Of a stretch of 64,000 nt of DNA, positions 47,989 to 58,116 are shown piece by piece (position 1 is the stretch's first letter; the number at the start of each line of letters is the position of its first letter). The notes under the pieces were generated by a model. The model saw only the letters and a list, made by a program, of their open reading frames with translations, was not told the origin of the DNA and did no database searches. The position numbers were made by a program, and so were the translations under genes. Source of the stretch: Pseudomonas sp. FP2309 (GTDB taxonomy: Bacteria; Pseudomonadota; Gammaproteobacteria; Pseudomonadales; Pseudomonadaceae). The stretch spans positions 806,001-870,000 of the forward strand of contig NZ_CP117439.1 of assembly GCF_030687575.1 (NCBI RefSeq), written 5' to 3'.

Positions 47989-50088
47989 TTAGATATCCAT
48001 AGGTCGGTTGGCGGCTTGGATCGCAGTCAGCGCGATGGTGTACACGATGTCGTCCACCTGGGCGCCACGCGGCAGGTCGTTGACCGGTTTACGCAGGCCC
48101 TGGAGCATCGGCCCGAGGCTGACGCAGTCGGCGCTGCGTTGCACGGCTTTGTGAGTGGTGTTGCCGGTGTTCAGGTCGGGGAACACGAACACGGTGGCCT
48201 TGCCCGCCACCTGGCTGTTGGGCGCCAACTGCCGCGCGACGTTTTCGTTGGCGGCGGCGTCGTATTGCAGCGGGCCGTCGATCAGCAGCGAGCTTTGCTG
48301 TTCATGGGCCAGCAGCGTGGCTTCGCGGACTTTTTCCACTTCCTCGCCGCTGGCCGAGTCGCCGCTGGAATAGCTGATCATCGCCACGCGCGGGATGATG
48401 CCGAACGCCGCTGCCGAGTCGGCGCTTTGCAGGGCGATTTCTGCCAGCTCCGCCGCGCTCGGGTGCGGGTTCATCACGCAGTCGCCGTATACCAGCACCT
48501 GCTCGGGGAACAGCATGAAGAACACCGACGACACCAGGGTGCAGCCCGGCGCGGTCTTGATCAGTTGCAGGGCAGGGCGGATGGTATTGGCGGTGGAGTG
48601 GATAACCCCGGACACCAGTCCATCGACCTCATCCAGCGCGAGCATCATGGTGGCGATCACCACGGTGTCTTCCAGTTGCTGCTCGGCCATCGGCGCGTTG
48701 AGGCTCTTGCTCTTGCGCAGCGCGACCATTGGCTCGACATAGCGCTGGCGGATCAGGTCCGGGTCGAGAATCTCCAGTCCTTCGGGCAATTCAATGCCCT
48801 GGGCGCGAGCGACCGCTTCCACATCTGCAGGCTTGGCCAACAACACGCAGCGTGCGATGCCACGGGCCTGGCAAATGGCGGCGGCTTGCACGGTCAACGG
48901 CTCGCTGCCTTCGGGCAGCACGATGCGCTTGTTGGCGGCCTGGGCACGTTGGATCAATTGGTAGCGGAAGACCGCCGGCGACAGACGCATTTCCCGTGGC
49001 GTGCCGCAACGCTGGTGCAGCCAGCGCGCATCGAGGTGGCTGGCGACGAAATCGGTGATGATCTCGGCACGCTCGCGGTCATCGATGGGGATTTCCTTGT
49101 TCAGGTTGTTGAGCAGATTGGCGGTCTCGTACGAGCCGGTGCTCACCGACAGCACCGGCAAGCCCGCTTGGAACGCGCCGCGGCACAGGTCCATGATGCG
49201 CGGGTCGGGCAGGGTGTCGCTGGTCAGCAGCAGGCCGGCCAGGGGCACGCCGTTGATCGCGGCGAGGCTGACGGCGAGGATGATGTCGTCGCGGTCGCCG
49301 GGGGTTACCACCAGCACGCCGGGCTTGAGCAGCTCCACGGTATTGCGCATGGTGCGGGCACAGATGATGATTTTGGTCATGCGCCGGGTTTCGTAGTCAC
49401 CGGCATTGAGGATCTGCGCGCCCATCAGGTCGGCCACGTCGCGGGTGCGCGGTGCGTTGAGTTCCGGTTGATAAGGAATGCAGCCAAGCAGGCGGAAATC
49501 ACCACTGCGCAGCAGGGGCGAATGCTCTTTAAGGCGTGCGGAGAACGCTTCCATGCTTTCTTCGGTGCGCACCTTGTTGAGGATCACGCCGAGTACTTTC
49601 GGGTCTTTTGGACCGCCGAACAGTTGGGCCTGCAATTCCACACGGCCGGAGAGTTCGGTGAGCACTTCGTTTTCCGGCGCCGAGACCAAAATCACTTCCG
49701 CATCCAGGCTCTTTGCCAGGTGCAGGTTGACCCGTGCCGCGTAGCTGGCGTTGCGGGTGGGCACCATGCCTTCGACGATCAGCACGTCCTTGCCGACGGC
49801 CGCCTGCTGGTACAGCGTGATGATTTCTTCGAGCAGTTCATCGAGCTGGCCGTCGCCGAGCATCCGCTCAACGTGGGCCAGGCCCAGGGGCTGTGGAGGT
49901 TTCAGGCCGTGGGTGCGTGCCACCAGTTCGGTGGAGCGTTCGGGGCCGGTATCGCCCGGGTGTGGCTGGGCAATCGGCTTGAAAAAACCGACTTTCAGTC
50001 CGGCCCGCTCAAGGGTACGCACCAGCCCAAGGCTGATGGAGGTCAGACCCACACCAAAATCGGTGGGCGCGATAAAAAAAGTCTGCAT
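47989..50088 (-). CDS. pta: Phosphate acetyltransferase, long form
   Basis: Starting at the ATG at 50088 (MQTFFIAPTDFG), this has 699 residues: an N-terminal P-loop/BioD-like domain, a DRTGG regulatory domain (about 215-320) and the C-terminal Pta catalytic domain (about 370-699). The last shows LPEGSEPLTVQAA and the SSGDSASGEEVEKVREAT segment. It interconverts acetyl-CoA and acetyl phosphate. The open frame to 50109 lacks a better start. Unlike the P. aeruginosa locus, ackA is not the adjacent upstream gene. Confidence 0.95.
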   Translation of the reverse strand: MQTFFIAPTDFGVGLTSISLGLVRTLERAGLKVGFFKPIAQPHPGDTGPERSTELVARTHGLKPPQPLGLAHVERMLGDGQLDELLEEIITLYQQAAVGKDVLIVEGMVPTRNASYAARVNLHLAKSLDAEVILVSAPENEVLTELSGRVELQAQLFGGPKDPKVLGVILNKVRTEESMEAFSARLKEHSPLLRSGDFRLLGCIPYQPELNAPRTRDVADLMGAQILNAGDYETRRMTKIIICARTMRNTVELLKPGVLVVTPGDRDDIILAVSLAAINGVPLAGLLLTSDTLPDPRIMDLCRGAFQAGLPVLSVSTGSYETANLLNNLNKEIPIDDRERAEIITDFVASHLDARWLHQRCGTPREMRLSPAVFRYQLIQRAQAANKRIVLPEGSEPLTVQAAAICQARGIARCVLLAKPADVEAVARAQGIELPEGLEILDPDLIRQRYVEPMVALRKSKSLNAPMAEQQLEDTVVIATMMLALDEVDGLVSGVIHSTANTIRPALQLIKTAPGCTLVSSVFFMLFPEQVLVYGDCVMNPHPSAAELAEIALQSADSAAAFGIIPRVAMISYSSGDSASGEEVEKVREATLLAHEQQSSLLIDGPLQYDAAANENVARQLAPNSQVAGKATVFVFPDLNTGNTTHKAVQRSADCVSLGPMLQGLRKPVNDLPRGAQVDDIVYTIALTAIQAANRPMDI

Positions 50089-50167
50089 GCGAATTCTCTG
50101 GAGGTGCATGGCTTCGGTGGCACTCTATGGCTGAGTGCCTACCGGGAATCAGTCGCCAAGGTTATCG

Positions 50168-50401
50168 CTATTCACGCGCTTGCGTACACCAGCCGCAGTT
50201 AAAGGGCTGGCCTATTTTTTCCTGGCGTTGTGCGGGGTCGAGCACCCAGGCGCGAGACTGCCACGGCGGCTGGTGGCGCAAGTGCTGGGTATGGCCACAG
50301 GACAGCTCGGCCACCCAGTGCTTATCTGCATCCTGATGAAAACCGACGATCGTGACCGTTGATCGGCCCCGTCTGTCCGGGTTCCGTTCGCTTTCGGGCA
50401 A
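50168..50401 (-). CDS. DUF3565 small cysteine-containing protein
   Basis: The C-terminal ~62 residues match DUF3565 as I know it: TIVGFHQDADKHWVAELSCGH, read in two pieces, then HLRHQPPW and CGWC. The His/Cys arrangement suggests a metal site. The start is unclear: a TTG at 50401 is used here, whereas the ATG at 50455 would overlap the slyD start on the other strand. It is divergent from slyD and upstream of pta. Function unknown. Confidence 0.7.
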   Translation of the reverse strand: MPESERNPDRRGRSTVTIVGFHQDADKHWVAELSCGHTQHLRHQPPWQSRAWVLDPAQRQEKIGQPFNCGWCTQARE

Positions 50402-50453
50402 ATCCTTGTTTAGACTTGTCCGTTCTTCATTCTTATGCAAAAGGTCTCGCCCC

Positions 50454-50939
50454 ATGACGATCGCCGCTAACAAGGCTGTCTCCATCGACTATACCCTGAC
50501 CAACGACGCTGGTGAGGTCATCGACAGCTCCGCCGGCGGCGCGCCGCTGGTCTACCTGCAAGGCGCAGGCAATATCATCCCAGGCCTGGAAAAGGCCCTG
50601 GAAGGCAAAGTGGTTGGTGATGAACTGACTGTTGCCGTAGAACCTGAAGATGCCTACGGCGAATACTCTGCTGAACTGGTCAGCACTTTGAGCCGCAGCA
50701 TGTTCGAAGGCGTCGACGAGCTGGAAGTGGGTATGCAGTTCCACGCTTCCGCGCCGGACGGCCAAATGCAGATCGTCACCATCCGTGATCTGGACGGCGA
50801 CGACGTGACTGTCGACGGCAACCACCCTCTGGCAGGTCAGCGCCTGAACTTCCAGGTTAAGATCGTTGCCATTCGCGACGCTTCCCAGGAAGAAGTGGCT
50901 CACGGCCACGTCCACGGTGAAGGTGGTCATCACCATTGA
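50454..50939 (+). CDS. slyD: FKBP-type peptidyl-prolyl isomerase SlyD
   Basis: The start is the ATG at 50454 (MTIAANKAV), giving 161 residues; the frame upstream to 50352 is not supported. It has a split FKBP domain with an inserted IF chaperone domain (about 75-125). A His-rich tail of the HGHVHGEGGHHH type binds nickel and other metals. SlyD assists folding and metal delivery. A terminator follows directly. Confidence 0.96.
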   Translation: MTIAANKAVSIDYTLTNDAGEVIDSSAGGAPLVYLQGAGNIIPGLEKALEGKVVGDELTVAVEPEDAYGEYSAELVSTLSRSMFEGVDELEVGMQFHASAPDGQMQIVTIRDLDGDDVTVDGNHPLAGQRLNFQVKIVAIRDASQEEVAHGHVHGEGGHHH

Positions 50940-50963
50940 TCGATGTTTTGATCAAGCGGTAGC

Positions 50964-50998
50964 AAAAACGCCCCGACCTGTTCGGGGCGTTTTTTTTG
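50964..50998 (+). terminator. Terminator after slyD
   Basis: ACGCCCCGA (50968-50976) pairs with TCGGGGCGT (50982-50990) around CCTGT, followed by eight T. It lies about 28 bases past the slyD stop. Confidence 0.93.
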
Positions 50999-51052
50999 CC
51001 TGTTTTCTGTGGCGGGCGGCCATCTTAGAAGAGGCTGGTACTTTCAGAGCCC

Positions 51053-51090
51053 AAACAAAAATGCCCCGGACCTTTCGGTGCGGGGCATTT
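51053..51090 (-). terminator. Terminator after rpsT
   Basis: AATGCCCCG (51060-51068) pairs with CGGGGCATT (51081-51089). On the minus strand it is followed by a T-rich run. It lies 44 bases past the rpsT stop and faces the slyD terminator. Confidence 0.85.
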
Positions 51091-51133
51091 CTTAACTGTT
51101 TCGCAACCTGGGTCGCGTTGCAGTTGTTACCAC

Positions 51134-51412
51134 TTAGGCTGCAGCAGCAACGCTCAGAGCCTTGATGTGGCCATTCAGGCGGCTCTTATGACGAGCGGCC
51201 TTGTTCTTGTGGATGATGCCTTTATCGGCCATACGGTCGATAACTGGCACAGCCAGAACGTAAGCTGCTTGAGCTTTTTCAGCGTCTTTGGTGTCGATGG
51301 CTTTTACTACATTCTTGATGTAGGTACGAACCATGGAACGCAGGCTGGCGTTGTGGCTGCGACGCTTCTCAGCCTGTTTTGCACGTTTTTTGGCGGAAGG
51401 TGTGTTGGCCAC
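51134..51412 (-). CDS. rpsT: 30S ribosomal protein S20
   Basis: This 92-residue basic protein begins [17 protein letters not shown] after Met and has the helical S20 layout, ending in alanines. It is divergent from murJ across 253 bases holding both promoters. The rpsT/murJ-ribF-ileS order is a conserved pseudomonad arrangement. Confidence 0.98.
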   Translation of the reverse strand: MANTPSAKKRAKQAEKRRSHNASLRSMVRTYIKNVVKAIDTKDAEKAQAAYVLAVPVIDRMADKGIIHKNKAARHKSRLNGHIKALSVAAAA

Positions 51413-51665
51413 CGTCGAGCTCCTCGAAAGACTTTTTAGGAAATAGCAAACAAAATAGGCCGCGAATCATGCCGATGACTTGATGTGTTGTCAAGGGCGG
51501 CTGATGCGAACTGCTGAGTGGTCGATCTGAAGAGGCGGGTGATTTATTTCCGGCGCTTGACCTGTAAACTCGCGAGCTTTGGCTCTGTGCTGTTGCAGGC
51601 GCGCAGTATCGCATAAGTGGGCGCGTTGTTCGCCTGCTCTTTATCTATAGGCGCAAACTCTTTCA

Positions 51666-53204
51666 ATGAATCTGCTCAAATCGTTGGCCGCCGTCAGCTC
51701 TATCACAATGATCTCGCGGGTTTTGGGGTTCGTGCGTGACACCCTGCTGGCGCGCATTTTTGGCGCCAGCATGGCCACGGATGCCTTCTTTATCGCGTTT
51801 AAATTGCCCAATCTGCTGCGGCGCATCTTTGCCGAGGGGGCATTTTCCCAGGCGTTCGTGCCGATTCTGGCCGAGTACAAGACCCAGCAGGGAGAGGAGG
51901 CGACCCGCACCTTCATTGCCTACGTGTCGGGCCTGCTGACCCTGGTATTGATGCTGGTGACCCTCATCGGCATGCTCGCCGCACCGTGGGTGATCTGGGC
52001 CACGGCCCCGGGCTTTGCCAATACACCGGAAAAGTTTGCGCTGACCACCGATCTGTTGCGGGTGACCTTTCCTTATATATTGCTGATTTCCCTGTCCTCC
52101 CTGGCCGGGGCGATTCTCAATACCTGGAACCGTTTTTCGGTGCCGGCGTTCGTGCCGACCCTGCTGAACGTCAGCATGATTATCTTTGCGCTGTTCCTCA
52201 CGCCGTACTTCGATCCACCGGTGATGGCCCTGGGCTGGGCCGTGTTGGCCGGTGGCCTGGCGCAACTGCTTTACCAACTGCCACACCTGAAAAAGATCGG
52301 CATGCTGGTGCTGCCGCGCCTGAACCTCAAGGATACCGGCGTCTGGCGGGTCATGCGCAACATGCTGCCGGCGATCCTGGGTGTGTCGGTGAGCCAAATC
52401 TCCCTGATCATCAACACCGCGTTTGCCTCGCTGCTGGTGTCGGGCTCGGTGTCGTGGATGTACTACGCCGATCGACTGATGGAGTTGCCTTCGGGCGTGC
52501 TCGGCGTGGCCCTCGGCACCATTTTGCTGCCGACCCTGGCGCGCACCTACGCGAGCAAGGACCGCCAGGAATATTCGCGCATCCTCGATTGGGGCCTGCG
52601 CCTGTGCTTCGTTCTGGTGTTGCCGTGTGCCCTGGCCCTGGGGATCCTGGCCGAACCGCTGACGGTGTCGCTGTTCCAGTACGGGCAGTTCGACGCCCAT
52701 GATGCATTGATGACGCAGCACGCGCTGGTCGCCTATTCCGTCGGACTGCTCGGGATCATCGTGATCAAAGTGCTGGCGCCAGGTTTTTACGCGCAGCAGA
52801 ACATCCGCACGCCGGTCAAAATCGCGATTTTCACCCTGATCGTCACGCAACTGCTCAACCTGGTGTTCATCGGTCCGCTGGCCCACGCCGGTCTGGCCTT
52901 GGCGATCAGTGCCGGCGCGTGTATCAACGCGGGTCTGCTGTTTTATCAGTTGCGCAAGCAGCAGATGTACCAGCCGCAGCCGGGCTGGGGCCTGTTTGCC
53001 CTGAAACTGCTGGTGGCGGTGGGCATGATGTTGGCCGTGTTGCTCGGCCTGATGCACCTGATGCCCGCCTGGGACGAGGGCCACATGCTGGAGCGCTTCA
53101 TGCGTCTGGGCGTACTGGTCGTCGCCGGCGTGGTGGTGTACTTCGGGATGTTGCTGCTTCAGGGGTTCCGCCTGCGGGACTTCAATCGCAAGTCGCTGGG
53201 TTAG
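51666..53204 (+). CDS. murJ: Lipid II flippase MurJ
   Basis: This 512-residue MATE/MOP-superfamily membrane protein has about 14 hydrophobic helices. The N-terminal pattern [37 protein letters not shown] near residue 38 and [17 protein letters not shown] near 265 are MurJ-specific. It flips lipid II to the periplasm and is essential. It starts the murJ-ribF-ileS series. Confidence 0.97.
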   Translation: MNLLKSLAAVSSITMISRVLGFVRDTLLARIFGASMATDAFFIAFKLPNLLRRIFAEGAFSQAFVPILAEYKTQQGEEATRTFIAYVSGLLTLVLMLVTLIGMLAAPWVIWATAPGFANTPEKFALTTDLLRVTFPYILLISLSSLAGAILNTWNRFSVPAFVPTLLNVSMIIFALFLTPYFDPPVMALGWAVLAGGLAQLLYQLPHLKKIGMLVLPRLNLKDTGVWRVMRNMLPAILGVSVSQISLIINTAFASLLVSGSVSWMYYADRLMELPSGVLGVALGTILLPTLARTYASKDRQEYSRILDWGLRLCFVLVLPCALALGILAEPLTVSLFQYGQFDAHDALMTQHALVAYSVGLLGIIVIKVLAPGFYAQQNIRTPVKIAIFTLIVTQLLNLVFIGPLAHAGLALAISAGACINAGLLFYQLRKQQMYQPQPGWGLFALKLLVAVGMMLAVLLGLMHLMPAWDEGHMLERFMRLGVLVVAGVVVYFGMLLLQGFRLRDFNRKSLG

Positions 53205-53323
53205 AGAGTTTGCCGCGATAAAGCGGCAGTTTTATCGATTCGATCCATTTGCCCTGCGCTGTTGCCTGTCGTCCGGGGCCGGGTGTGGTTATAATCGACC
53301 ACTTTATGAGCAAGAAGCGCGTT

Positions 53324-54262
53324 ATGCAGCTGGTTCGAGGTCTCCACAACCTGCGCCCCGAGCATCGGGGCTGCGTCGCCACTATTGGCAACTTTGACGG
53401 TGTTCACCGTGGTCACCAGGCTATTCTGGCCCGGCTGCGCGAGCGTGCGGTCGAGTTGAGCGTACCTAGCTGCGTGGTGATTTTTGAGCCGCAGCCGCGG
53501 GAATATTTCACCCCGGAAACGGCGCCGGCCCGTCTGGCCCGCCTGCGCGACAAGCTGCAACTGCTGGCTGAAGAAGGTGTAGACCGCGTGCTCTGCCTGG
53601 CTTTCAACCAGCACCTGCAAAGCCTCAGCGCCGCCGAGTTCGTCGACCGTATCCTGGTCGATGGCCTGGGCGTACAACATTTGGAGGTCGGTGACGACTT
53701 CCGTTTTGGCTGCGACCGGGTTGGGGATTTCGAATTCCTGCAACGCGCCGGTGTCACCCAGGGGTTTACCGTCGAAGCCGCGCAAACCGTTGAACTGGAC
53801 GGTCTGCGCGTGAGCAGTACCCAGGTGCGTAACGCCCTGGCCGCTGCCGACTTTGCCTGTGCCGAGCGCTTGCTCGGCCGCCCGTTCCGCATTGCCGGGC
53901 GGGTATTGCACGGCCAGAAGCTGGCGCGCCAATTGGGCACGCCAACCGCCAACGTGCAACTCAAGCGCCGTCGTGTGCCGCTGACCGGGGTTTACCTGGT
54001 GAGCGTCGACATCGACGGCCAGTCGTGGCCGGGAGTCGCCAACATAGGCGTCAGGCCAACGGTTGCAGGTGATGGCAAGGCCCACCTGGAAGTTCACCTT
54101 TTGGATTTTGCCGGTGATTTATATGACCGGCGTTTGACGGTGGTTTTCCACCAGAAGCTGCGTGAAGAGCAGCGTTTCGCCTCCCTTGAGGCGTTGAAAA
54201 CGGCGATCAATGCGGATGTCGCCGCCGCCCGTGCACTAGCCGCACCTAGCGCCCATCGCTAA
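53324..54262 (+). CDS. ribF: Bifunctional riboflavin kinase / FAD synthetase
   Basis: The start is the ATG at 53324 (MQLVRGLHNL), giving 312 residues; upstream in-frame codons back to 53249 lack a ribosome site. It has the FAD synthetase nucleotidyltransferase motif GNFDGVHRGHQ near residue 25 and the riboflavin kinase domain from about 185 (GTPTANVQ, then GVANIGVRPT). It converts riboflavin to FMN and FAD. Fourteen bases separate it from ileS. Confidence 0.96.
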   Translation: MQLVRGLHNLRPEHRGCVATIGNFDGVHRGHQAILARLRERAVELSVPSCVVIFEPQPREYFTPETAPARLARLRDKLQLLAEEGVDRVLCLAFNQHLQSLSAAEFVDRILVDGLGVQHLEVGDDFRFGCDRVGDFEFLQRAGVTQGFTVEAAQTVELDGLRVSSTQVRNALAAADFACAERLLGRPFRIAGRVLHGQKLARQLGTPTANVQLKRRRVPLTGVYLVSVDIDGQSWPGVANIGVRPTVAGDGKAHLEVHLLDFAGDLYDRRLTVVFHQKLREEQRFASLEALKTAINADVAAARALAAPSAHR

Positions 54263-54276
54263 CCGAAGAGCCTTAA

Positions 54277-57108
54277 ATGACCGACTATAAAGCCACGCTA
54301 AACCTTCCGGACACCGCCTTCCCAATGAAGGCCGGCCTGCCACAGCGCGAACCGCAGATCCTGCAGCGCTGGGACAGTATTGGCCTGTACGGAAAGTTGC
54401 GCGAAATTGGCAAGGATCGTCCGAAATTCGTCCTGCACGACGGCCCTCCTTATGCCAACGGCACGATTCACATCGGTCATGCGCTGAACAAGATCCTCAA
54501 GGACATGATCCTGCGTTCGAAAACCCTTTCGGGCTTCGACGCGCCCTATGTTCCGGGTTGGGACTGCCACGGCCTGCCGATCGAACACAAGGTCGAAGTC
54601 ACCTACGGCAAGAACCTGGGCGCTGATAAAACCCGCGAACTGTGCCGTGCCTACGCCACCGAGCAGATCGAAGGGCAGAAGTCCGAGTTCATCCGCCTGG
54701 GTGTGCTGGGCGACTGGGACAACCCGTACAAGACCATGAATTTCAAGAACGAGGCCGGTGAAATCCGCGCTTTGGCCGAAATCGTCAAAGGCGGTTTCGT
54801 GTTCAAGGGCCTCAAGCCCGTGAACTGGTGCTTCGACTGCGGTTCGGCCCTGGCTGAAGCGGAAGTCGAGTACGAAGACAAGAAGTCGTCGACCATCGAC
54901 GTGGCCTTCCCGATCGCCGACGACGCCAAGCTGGCCCAGGCGTTCGGCCTGGCAAGCCTGGCCAAGCCGGCCGCCATCGTGATCTGGACCACCACCCCGT
55001 GGACCATCCCCGCCAACCAGGCGCTGAACGTGCACCCTGAGTTCACCTACGCCCTGGTCGACGTGGGCGACCGCCTGCTGGTGCTGGCCGAAGAAATGGT
55101 CGAGGCGTGCCTGGCGCGTTACGAGCTGCAAGGCTCGGTGATCGCCACCACCACTGGCGCGGCACTGGAACTGATCAACTTCCGTCACCCGTTCTACGAC
55201 CGTCTGTCGCCGGTTTACCTGGCCGACTACGTCGAGCTGGGTTCGGGTACCGGCGTGGTTCACTGCTCGCCCGCCTATGGCGTGGACGACTTCGTGATCT
55301 GCAAGAAGTACGGCCTGGTCAACGATGACATCATCAACCCGGTTCAAAGCAATGGCGTCTACGTGCCATCGCTGGAGTTCTTCGGCGGTCAGTTCATCTT
55401 CAAAGCCGACCAGCCGATCATCGACAAACTGCGTGAAGTCGGTGCGCTGATGCAGACCGACACCATCAAGCACAGCTACATGCACTGCTGGCGCCACAAG
55501 ACCCCGCTGATCTATCGCGCCACCGCGCAGTGGTTTATCGGCATGGACAAAGAACCGGCCAGCGGCGAGACCCTGCGTGTCCGCTCGCTCAAGGCCATCG
55601 AAGACACCAAGTTCGTACCGGCCTGGGGCCAGGCGCGCCTGCACTCGATGATCGCCAACCGTCCCGACTGGTGCATCTCCCGCCAGCGTAACTGGGGCGT
55701 GCCGATCCCGTTCTTCCTGAACAAGGAAAGCGGCGAGCTGCACCCACGTACCGTCGAGTTGATGGAAGTCGTGGCCCAACGCGTCGAGCAGGAAGGCATC
55801 GAAGCCTGGTTCAAGCTGGACGCCGCCGAATTGCTGGGCGACGAAGCACCGCAGTACGACAAGATCAGCGACACCCTCGACGTCTGGTTTGACTCGGGCA
55901 CCACCCACTGGCACGTACTGCGCGGCTCGCACCCGATGGGCCACGAGACCGGCCCGCGTGCCGACCTGTACCTGGAAGGTTCGGACCAGCACCGCGGCTG
56001 GTTCCACTCCTCGTTGCTGACCGGTTGCGCCATCGACGACCACGCACCGTACCGCGAACTCTTGACTCACGGTTTTACCGTCGACGAGACGGGCCGCAAG
56101 ATGTCCAAATCGCTGAAAAACGTGATCGAGCCGAAGAAGATCAACGACACGCTGGGCGCTGACATCATGCGTCTGTGGGTCGCGTCTACCGACTACTCGG
56201 GCGAAATCGCCGTATCGGACCAGATCCTGGCCCGCAGCGCCGATGCCTATCGTCGTATCCGTAATACCGCACGCTTCCTGCTGTCGAATCTGACCGGCTT
56301 TAACCCGGCCACCGACATCCTGCCGGCCGAAGACATGCTCGCCCTGGACCGTTGGGCCGTGGACCGCACCCTGTTGCTGCAGCGCGAGTTGCAGGAGCAC
56401 TACGGCGAATACCGTTTCTGGAACGTCTACTCGAAGATCCACAACTTCTGTGTGCAGGAGTTGGGTGGTTTCTACCTCGATATCATCAAGGATCGCCAGT
56501 ACACCACCGCAGCCAACAGCAAGGCGCGCCGTTCCGCGCAGACCGCGCTTTATCACATCTCTGAGGCGCTGGTGCGCTGGATCGCACCGATCCTGGCGTT
56601 CACCGCCGACGAACTGTGGGAATACCTGCCGGGCGAGCGTAACGAATCGGTGATGCTCAATACCTGGTACGAAGGCCTGACCGAATTGCCGGCCGACTTC
56701 GAACTGGGTCGCGAGTACTGGGAAGGCGTGATGGCCGTCAAGGTCGCGGTGAACAAGGAACTGGAAGTCCAGCGTGCGGCCAAGGCCGTCGGTGGCAACC
56801 TGCAGGCCGAAGTCACCCTGTTTGCCGAAGAAGGCCTGACCGCTGACCTGGCCAAGCTGAGCAATGAACTGCGCTTCGTGCTGATCACCTCCACCGCGAG
56901 CCTGGCGCCATTCGCCCAGGCACCGGCGGATGCGGTGGTCACCGAAGTACCGGGCCTCAAGCTCAAAGTGGTCAAGTCAGCCTTCCCTAAGTGCGCCCGC
57001 TGCTGGCACTGCCGTGAAGACGTTGGCGTGAACCCCGAGCATCCGGAAATCTGCGGGCGTTGCGTCGACAACATCAGCGGTGACGGCGAGGTTCGCCACT
57101 ATGCCTAA
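54277..57108 (+). CDS. ileS: Isoleucyl-tRNA synthetase
   Basis: This 943-residue class I synthetase has the HIGH motif ([15 protein letters not shown], near residue 58), the KMSKS loop ([10 protein letters not shown], near 607), the editing domain between ([11 protein letters not shown]) and a C-terminal zinc ribbon ([10 protein letters not shown] and CGRC). The complete zinc site marks the usual bacterial type 1 enzyme. The stop overlaps lspA by 8 bases. Confidence 0.98.
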   Translation: MTDYKATLNLPDTAFPMKAGLPQREPQILQRWDSIGLYGKLREIGKDRPKFVLHDGPPYANGTIHIGHALNKILKDMILRSKTLSGFDAPYVPGWDCHGLPIEHKVEVTYGKNLGADKTRELCRAYATEQIEGQKSEFIRLGVLGDWDNPYKTMNFKNEAGEIRALAEIVKGGFVFKGLKPVNWCFDCGSALAEAEVEYEDKKSSTIDVAFPIADDAKLAQAFGLASLAKPAAIVIWTTTPWTIPANQALNVHPEFTYALVDVGDRLLVLAEEMVEACLARYELQGSVIATTTGAALELINFRHPFYDRLSPVYLADYVELGSGTGVVHCSPAYGVDDFVICKKYGLVNDDIINPVQSNGVYVPSLEFFGGQFIFKADQPIIDKLREVGALMQTDTIKHSYMHCWRHKTPLIYRATAQWFIGMDKEPASGETLRVRSLKAIEDTKFVPAWGQARLHSMIANRPDWCISRQRNWGVPIPFFLNKESGELHPRTVELMEVVAQRVEQEGIEAWFKLDAAELLGDEAPQYDKISDTLDVWFDSGTTHWHVLRGSHPMGHETGPRADLYLEGSDQHRGWFHSSLLTGCAIDDHAPYRELLTHGFTVDETGRKMSKSLKNVIEPKKINDTLGADIMRLWVASTDYSGEIAVSDQILARSADAYRRIRNTARFLLSNLTGFNPATDILPAEDMLALDRWAVDRTLLLQRELQEHYGEYRFWNVYSKIHNFCVQELGGFYLDIIKDRQYTTAANSKARRSAQTALYHISEALVRWIAPILAFTADELWEYLPGERNESVMLNTWYEGLTELPADFELGREYWEGVMAVKVAVNKELEVQRAAKAVGGNLQAEVTLFAEEGLTADLAKLSNELRFVLITSTASLAPFAQAPADAVVTEVPGLKLKVVKSAFPKCARCWHCREDVGVNPEHPEICGRCVDNISGDGEVRHYA

Positions 57109-57610
57109 TGCCGGTCGTTTCGGACGTCTGGGCTGGCTCGTGCTGAGTGTGCTGGTGCTGGTCATTGACCAGGTCAGCAAGGCTCACTTCGAGGGCTCCC
57201 TGCAAATGTTCCAGCAAATCGTGGTGATCCCGGATTACTTCAGCTGGACCCTGGCCTACAACACCGGCGCCGCGTTCAGCTTCCTCGCTGATGGCGGTGG
57301 CTGGCAGCGCTGGCTGTTCGCCGTTATCGCGCTGGTGGTCAGCGCGGTATTGGTGGTCTGGCTCAAGCGCCTGGGCCGTGATGACACCTGGCTGGCCATC
57401 GCCCTGGCGCTGGTGCTGGGCGGTGCGCTGGGTAACCTGTACGACCGCATTGCCCTGGGCCACGTGATCGACTTCATTCTGGTGCATTGGCAGAACCGCC
57501 ATTACTTCCCGGCGTTCAATTTTGCTGACAGCGCAATCACCGTCGGTGCAATCATGCTGGCGCTGGATATGTTCAAAAGTAAGAAAACCGGAGAGACCGT
57601 CAATGACTGA
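57101..57610 (+). CDS. lspA: Prolipoprotein signal peptidase (signal peptidase II)
   Basis: The start is the ATG at 57101 ([10 protein letters not shown]), overlapping ileS; 169 residues with four membrane helices. Conserved boxes are DQVSK near residue 24, NTGAAFSFL near 54, [10 protein letters not shown] near 107 and FNFADSAI near 137, which together hold the two catalytic aspartates. It cleaves the lipoprotein signals such as those of LolB, SctJ and HrpT in this window. Confidence 0.97.
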   Translation: MPNAGRFGRLGWLVLSVLVLVIDQVSKAHFEGSLQMFQQIVVIPDYFSWTLAYNTGAAFSFLADGGGWQRWLFAVIALVVSAVLVVWLKRLGRDDTWLAIALALVLGGALGNLYDRIALGHVIDFILVHWQNRHYFPAFNFADSAITVGAIMLALDMFKSKKTGETVND

Positions 57611-58055
57611 TCAGGTATTGGTTGAGCAACGCATCGGCCAGAACACGGAAGTCACCTTGCATTTCGCACTGCGCCTGGAGAATGGCGACACGGTCGACAG
57701 CACGTTCGACAAAGCCCCAGCGACCTTCAAGGTCGGCGATGGCAACCTGCTGCCGGGGTTCGAAGCCGCGCTCTTCGGTTTCAAGGCGGGCGACAAGCGC
57801 ACCCTGCAGATCCTGCCGGAAAACGCGTTTGGCCAGCCCAACCCGCAAAACGTACAGATCATCCCGCGTTCGCAGTTCCAGGACATGGACCTGTCTGAAG
57901 GCCTGTTGGTGATCTTCAACGATGCGGCGAATACCGAGCTGCCGGGTGTCGTCAAAAACTTCGATGACACCCAGGTGACCATCGACTTCAATCACCCGTT
58001 GTCCGGTAAAACCTTGACGTTTGACGTTGAAATCATCGACGTTAAAGCGATCTGA
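57603..58055 (+). CDS. fkpB: FKBP-type peptidyl-prolyl isomerase FkpB (SlpA)
   Basis: Starting at the ATG at 57603 ([12 protein letters not shown]), overlapping lspA by 8 bases, this has 150 residues. It has a SlyD-like FKBP domain with an inserted IF domain but no His-rich tail, which distinguishes FkpB/SlpA from SlyD at 50.4 kb. The ileS-lspA-fkpB-ispH order is widely conserved in gamma-proteobacteria. Confidence 0.95.
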   Translation: MTDQVLVEQRIGQNTEVTLHFALRLENGDTVDSTFDKAPATFKVGDGNLLPGFEAALFGFKAGDKRTLQILPENAFGQPNPQNVQIIPRSQFQDMDLSEGLLVIFNDAANTELPGVVKNFDDTQVTIDFNHPLSGKTLTFDVEIIDVKAI

Positions 58056-58073
58056 CGAACAGTACCGGCTTGT

Positions 58074-58100
58074 GTGGGAGCTGGCTTGCAGCTCCCACAA
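58074..58100. repeat. REP-type palindrome between fkpB and ispH
   Basis: TGTGGGAGCT (58074-58083) and AGCTCCCACA (58091-58100) form a perfect 10-bp stem around GGCTTGC. This is the classic fluorescens/putida-group REP core. It lies 16 bases before the ispH start, inside what is normally one operon. Confidence 0.8.
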
Positions 58101-58116
58101 AGACACGAGGCACAGC

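Noticed and set aside
48016-50202. A 728-codon open frame on the plus strand across pta
   Set aside because: It is the antisense shadow of pta, with no recognisable domain and a composition typical of shadow frames.
54298-56556. A 752-codon minus-strand frame opposite ileS
   Set aside because: Antisense shadow of isoleucyl-tRNA synthetase, whose motifs are complete.
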